This document shows positions 5,205 through 5,525 of a stretch of DNA of 5,525 bases, piece by piece. The stretch is taken from NCBI GenBank assembly GCA_021286885.1, contig JAJTBM010000220.1:1-5525 (forward strand), written 5' to 3'. A program made the translations under genes and the position numbers. Numbering within the stretch: position 1 is the stretch's first letter; every line of letters starts with the position of its first letter. The notes under the pieces are model-generated. The model saw nothing but the letters and a program-made list of their open reading frames with translations. It was not told where the DNA came from and searched no databases. The DNA comes from Rhodocyclales bacterium. Lineage in GTDB: Bacteria; Pseudomonadota; Gammaproteobacteria; Burkholderiales; Rhodocyclaceae.

Positions 5205-5525
5205 ATGGAATTCTGCGGCTTCACCCTGCGCAACAACCTGTTCGTCGCCCCCATGGCGGGCGTTACCGACCGGCCTTTCCGGCAGCTCTGCAAGCAGCTG
5301 GGCGCGGGTCTGGCCGTGTCCGAGATGGTTACGTCCAACTCGCTCCTGTACGGCAGCGCCAAGACCATACGCCGGGCCAATCACGACGGGGAAGTGGAGC
5401 CCATTTCCGTGCAGATCGCCGGGGCCGACCCGGCCATGATGGCCGAGGCCGCCCGCCACAACGTGGACAACGGCGCCCAGATCATCGACATCAACATGGG
5501 CTGCCCGGCCAAGAAGGTGTGCAAC
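5205..5525 (+). CDS. dusB: tRNA-dihydrouridine synthase B, N-terminal part (partial)
   Basis: The first 107 codons are in the window; the frame is open to the last base. DusB is an FMN-dependent, NADPH-using enzyme that reduces specific uridines in the tRNA D-loop to dihydrouridine. The N-terminus MEFCGFTLRNNLFVAPMAGV followed by TDRPFR (21-26) is the classic DusB opening with the FMN-binding APMAGVTD loop. SEMVTSN (39-45) and SVQIAGADP (69-77) are the next TIM-barrel strands. INMGCPAKKV (96-105) contains the catalytic cysteine, Cys100, and its conserved Asn97. The start at 5205 agrees with family starts although the Shine-Dalgarno region (GGCGCC) is poor. The gene is set apart from the upstream gene by 217 bases with a hairpin and promoter, so it probably opens a new transcription unit, often dusB-fis in proteobacteria; fis would be beyond the window. 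Confidence 0.96.
   Translation, partial: MEFCGFTLRNNLFVAPMAGVTDRPFRQLCKQLGAGLAVSEMVTSNSLLYGSAKTIRRANHDGEVEPISVQIAGADPAMMAEAARHNVDNGAQIIDINMGCPAKKVCN

Noticed and set aside
5085..5459. Minus-strand open frame of 124 codons across the dusB start
   Set aside because: It overlaps the clearly conserved N-terminus of DusB in the opposite direction and shows no domain or convincing start.
1..5525. CRISPR array, insertion sequence ends, rRNA or tRNA genes
   Set aside because: No regularly spaced repeats, transposase reading frames with flanking inverted repeats, or structural RNA signatures were found. The cassette at 147-898 has no visible terminal repeats.

Overview
The window is very GC-rich with strong third-position G/C bias. 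It looks like a chromosomal segment of a betaproteobacterium, most likely of the Rhodocyclales type. That placement is an inference from gene order (murU-like, pepP, ubiH, dusB) and protein signatures; no rRNA or other firm marker is present. All supported genes lie on the + strand.

Layout. (1) Bases 2-82 are the last 26 codons of a sugar-nucleotidyltransferase that reads like MurU. (2) Bases 83-898 hold a two-gene cassette: a zeta-toxin-like P-loop kinase (147-683) and a 72-residue partner (680-898) that is a candidate antitoxin. By eye this stretch is less GC-rich and less codon-biased than what follows, so it looks like an acquisition inserted into an older operon. (3) Bases 895-2184 encode aminopeptidase P with all metal ligands. 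Bases 2177-3334 encode the ubiquinone-pathway FAD monooxygenase UbiH. (4) Bases 3335-3442 are a short gap with recurring GCAT words. (5) Bases 3443-4987 encode a 514-residue protein of unrecognised function whose C-terminal part carries the two PilZ (cyclic-di-GMP binding) signatures. (6) Bases 4988-5204 hold a long imperfect hairpin and a probable promoter. (7) From 5205 to the end runs the first 107 codons of dusB, tRNA-dihydrouridine synthase B.

How the parts connect. The kinase, its partner, pepP and ubiH form an unbroken chain with stop/start overlaps of 4, 4 and 8 bases, so they are probably translated from one message and coupled. The toxin-like cassette is therefore wired directly into the expression of housekeeping genes. 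It also sits next to a peptidoglycan-recycling enzyme whose product class (UDP-amino sugars) is the known substrate class of zeta toxins. dusB appears to start a separate transcription unit. In many proteobacteria it is followed by fis, which would lie beyond the window.

The most interesting points are the placement of the zeta-like cassette, its reversed gene order (kinase first), a small hairpin over the kinase ribosome binding site, and the poorly characterised PilZ-like protein upstream of dusB.
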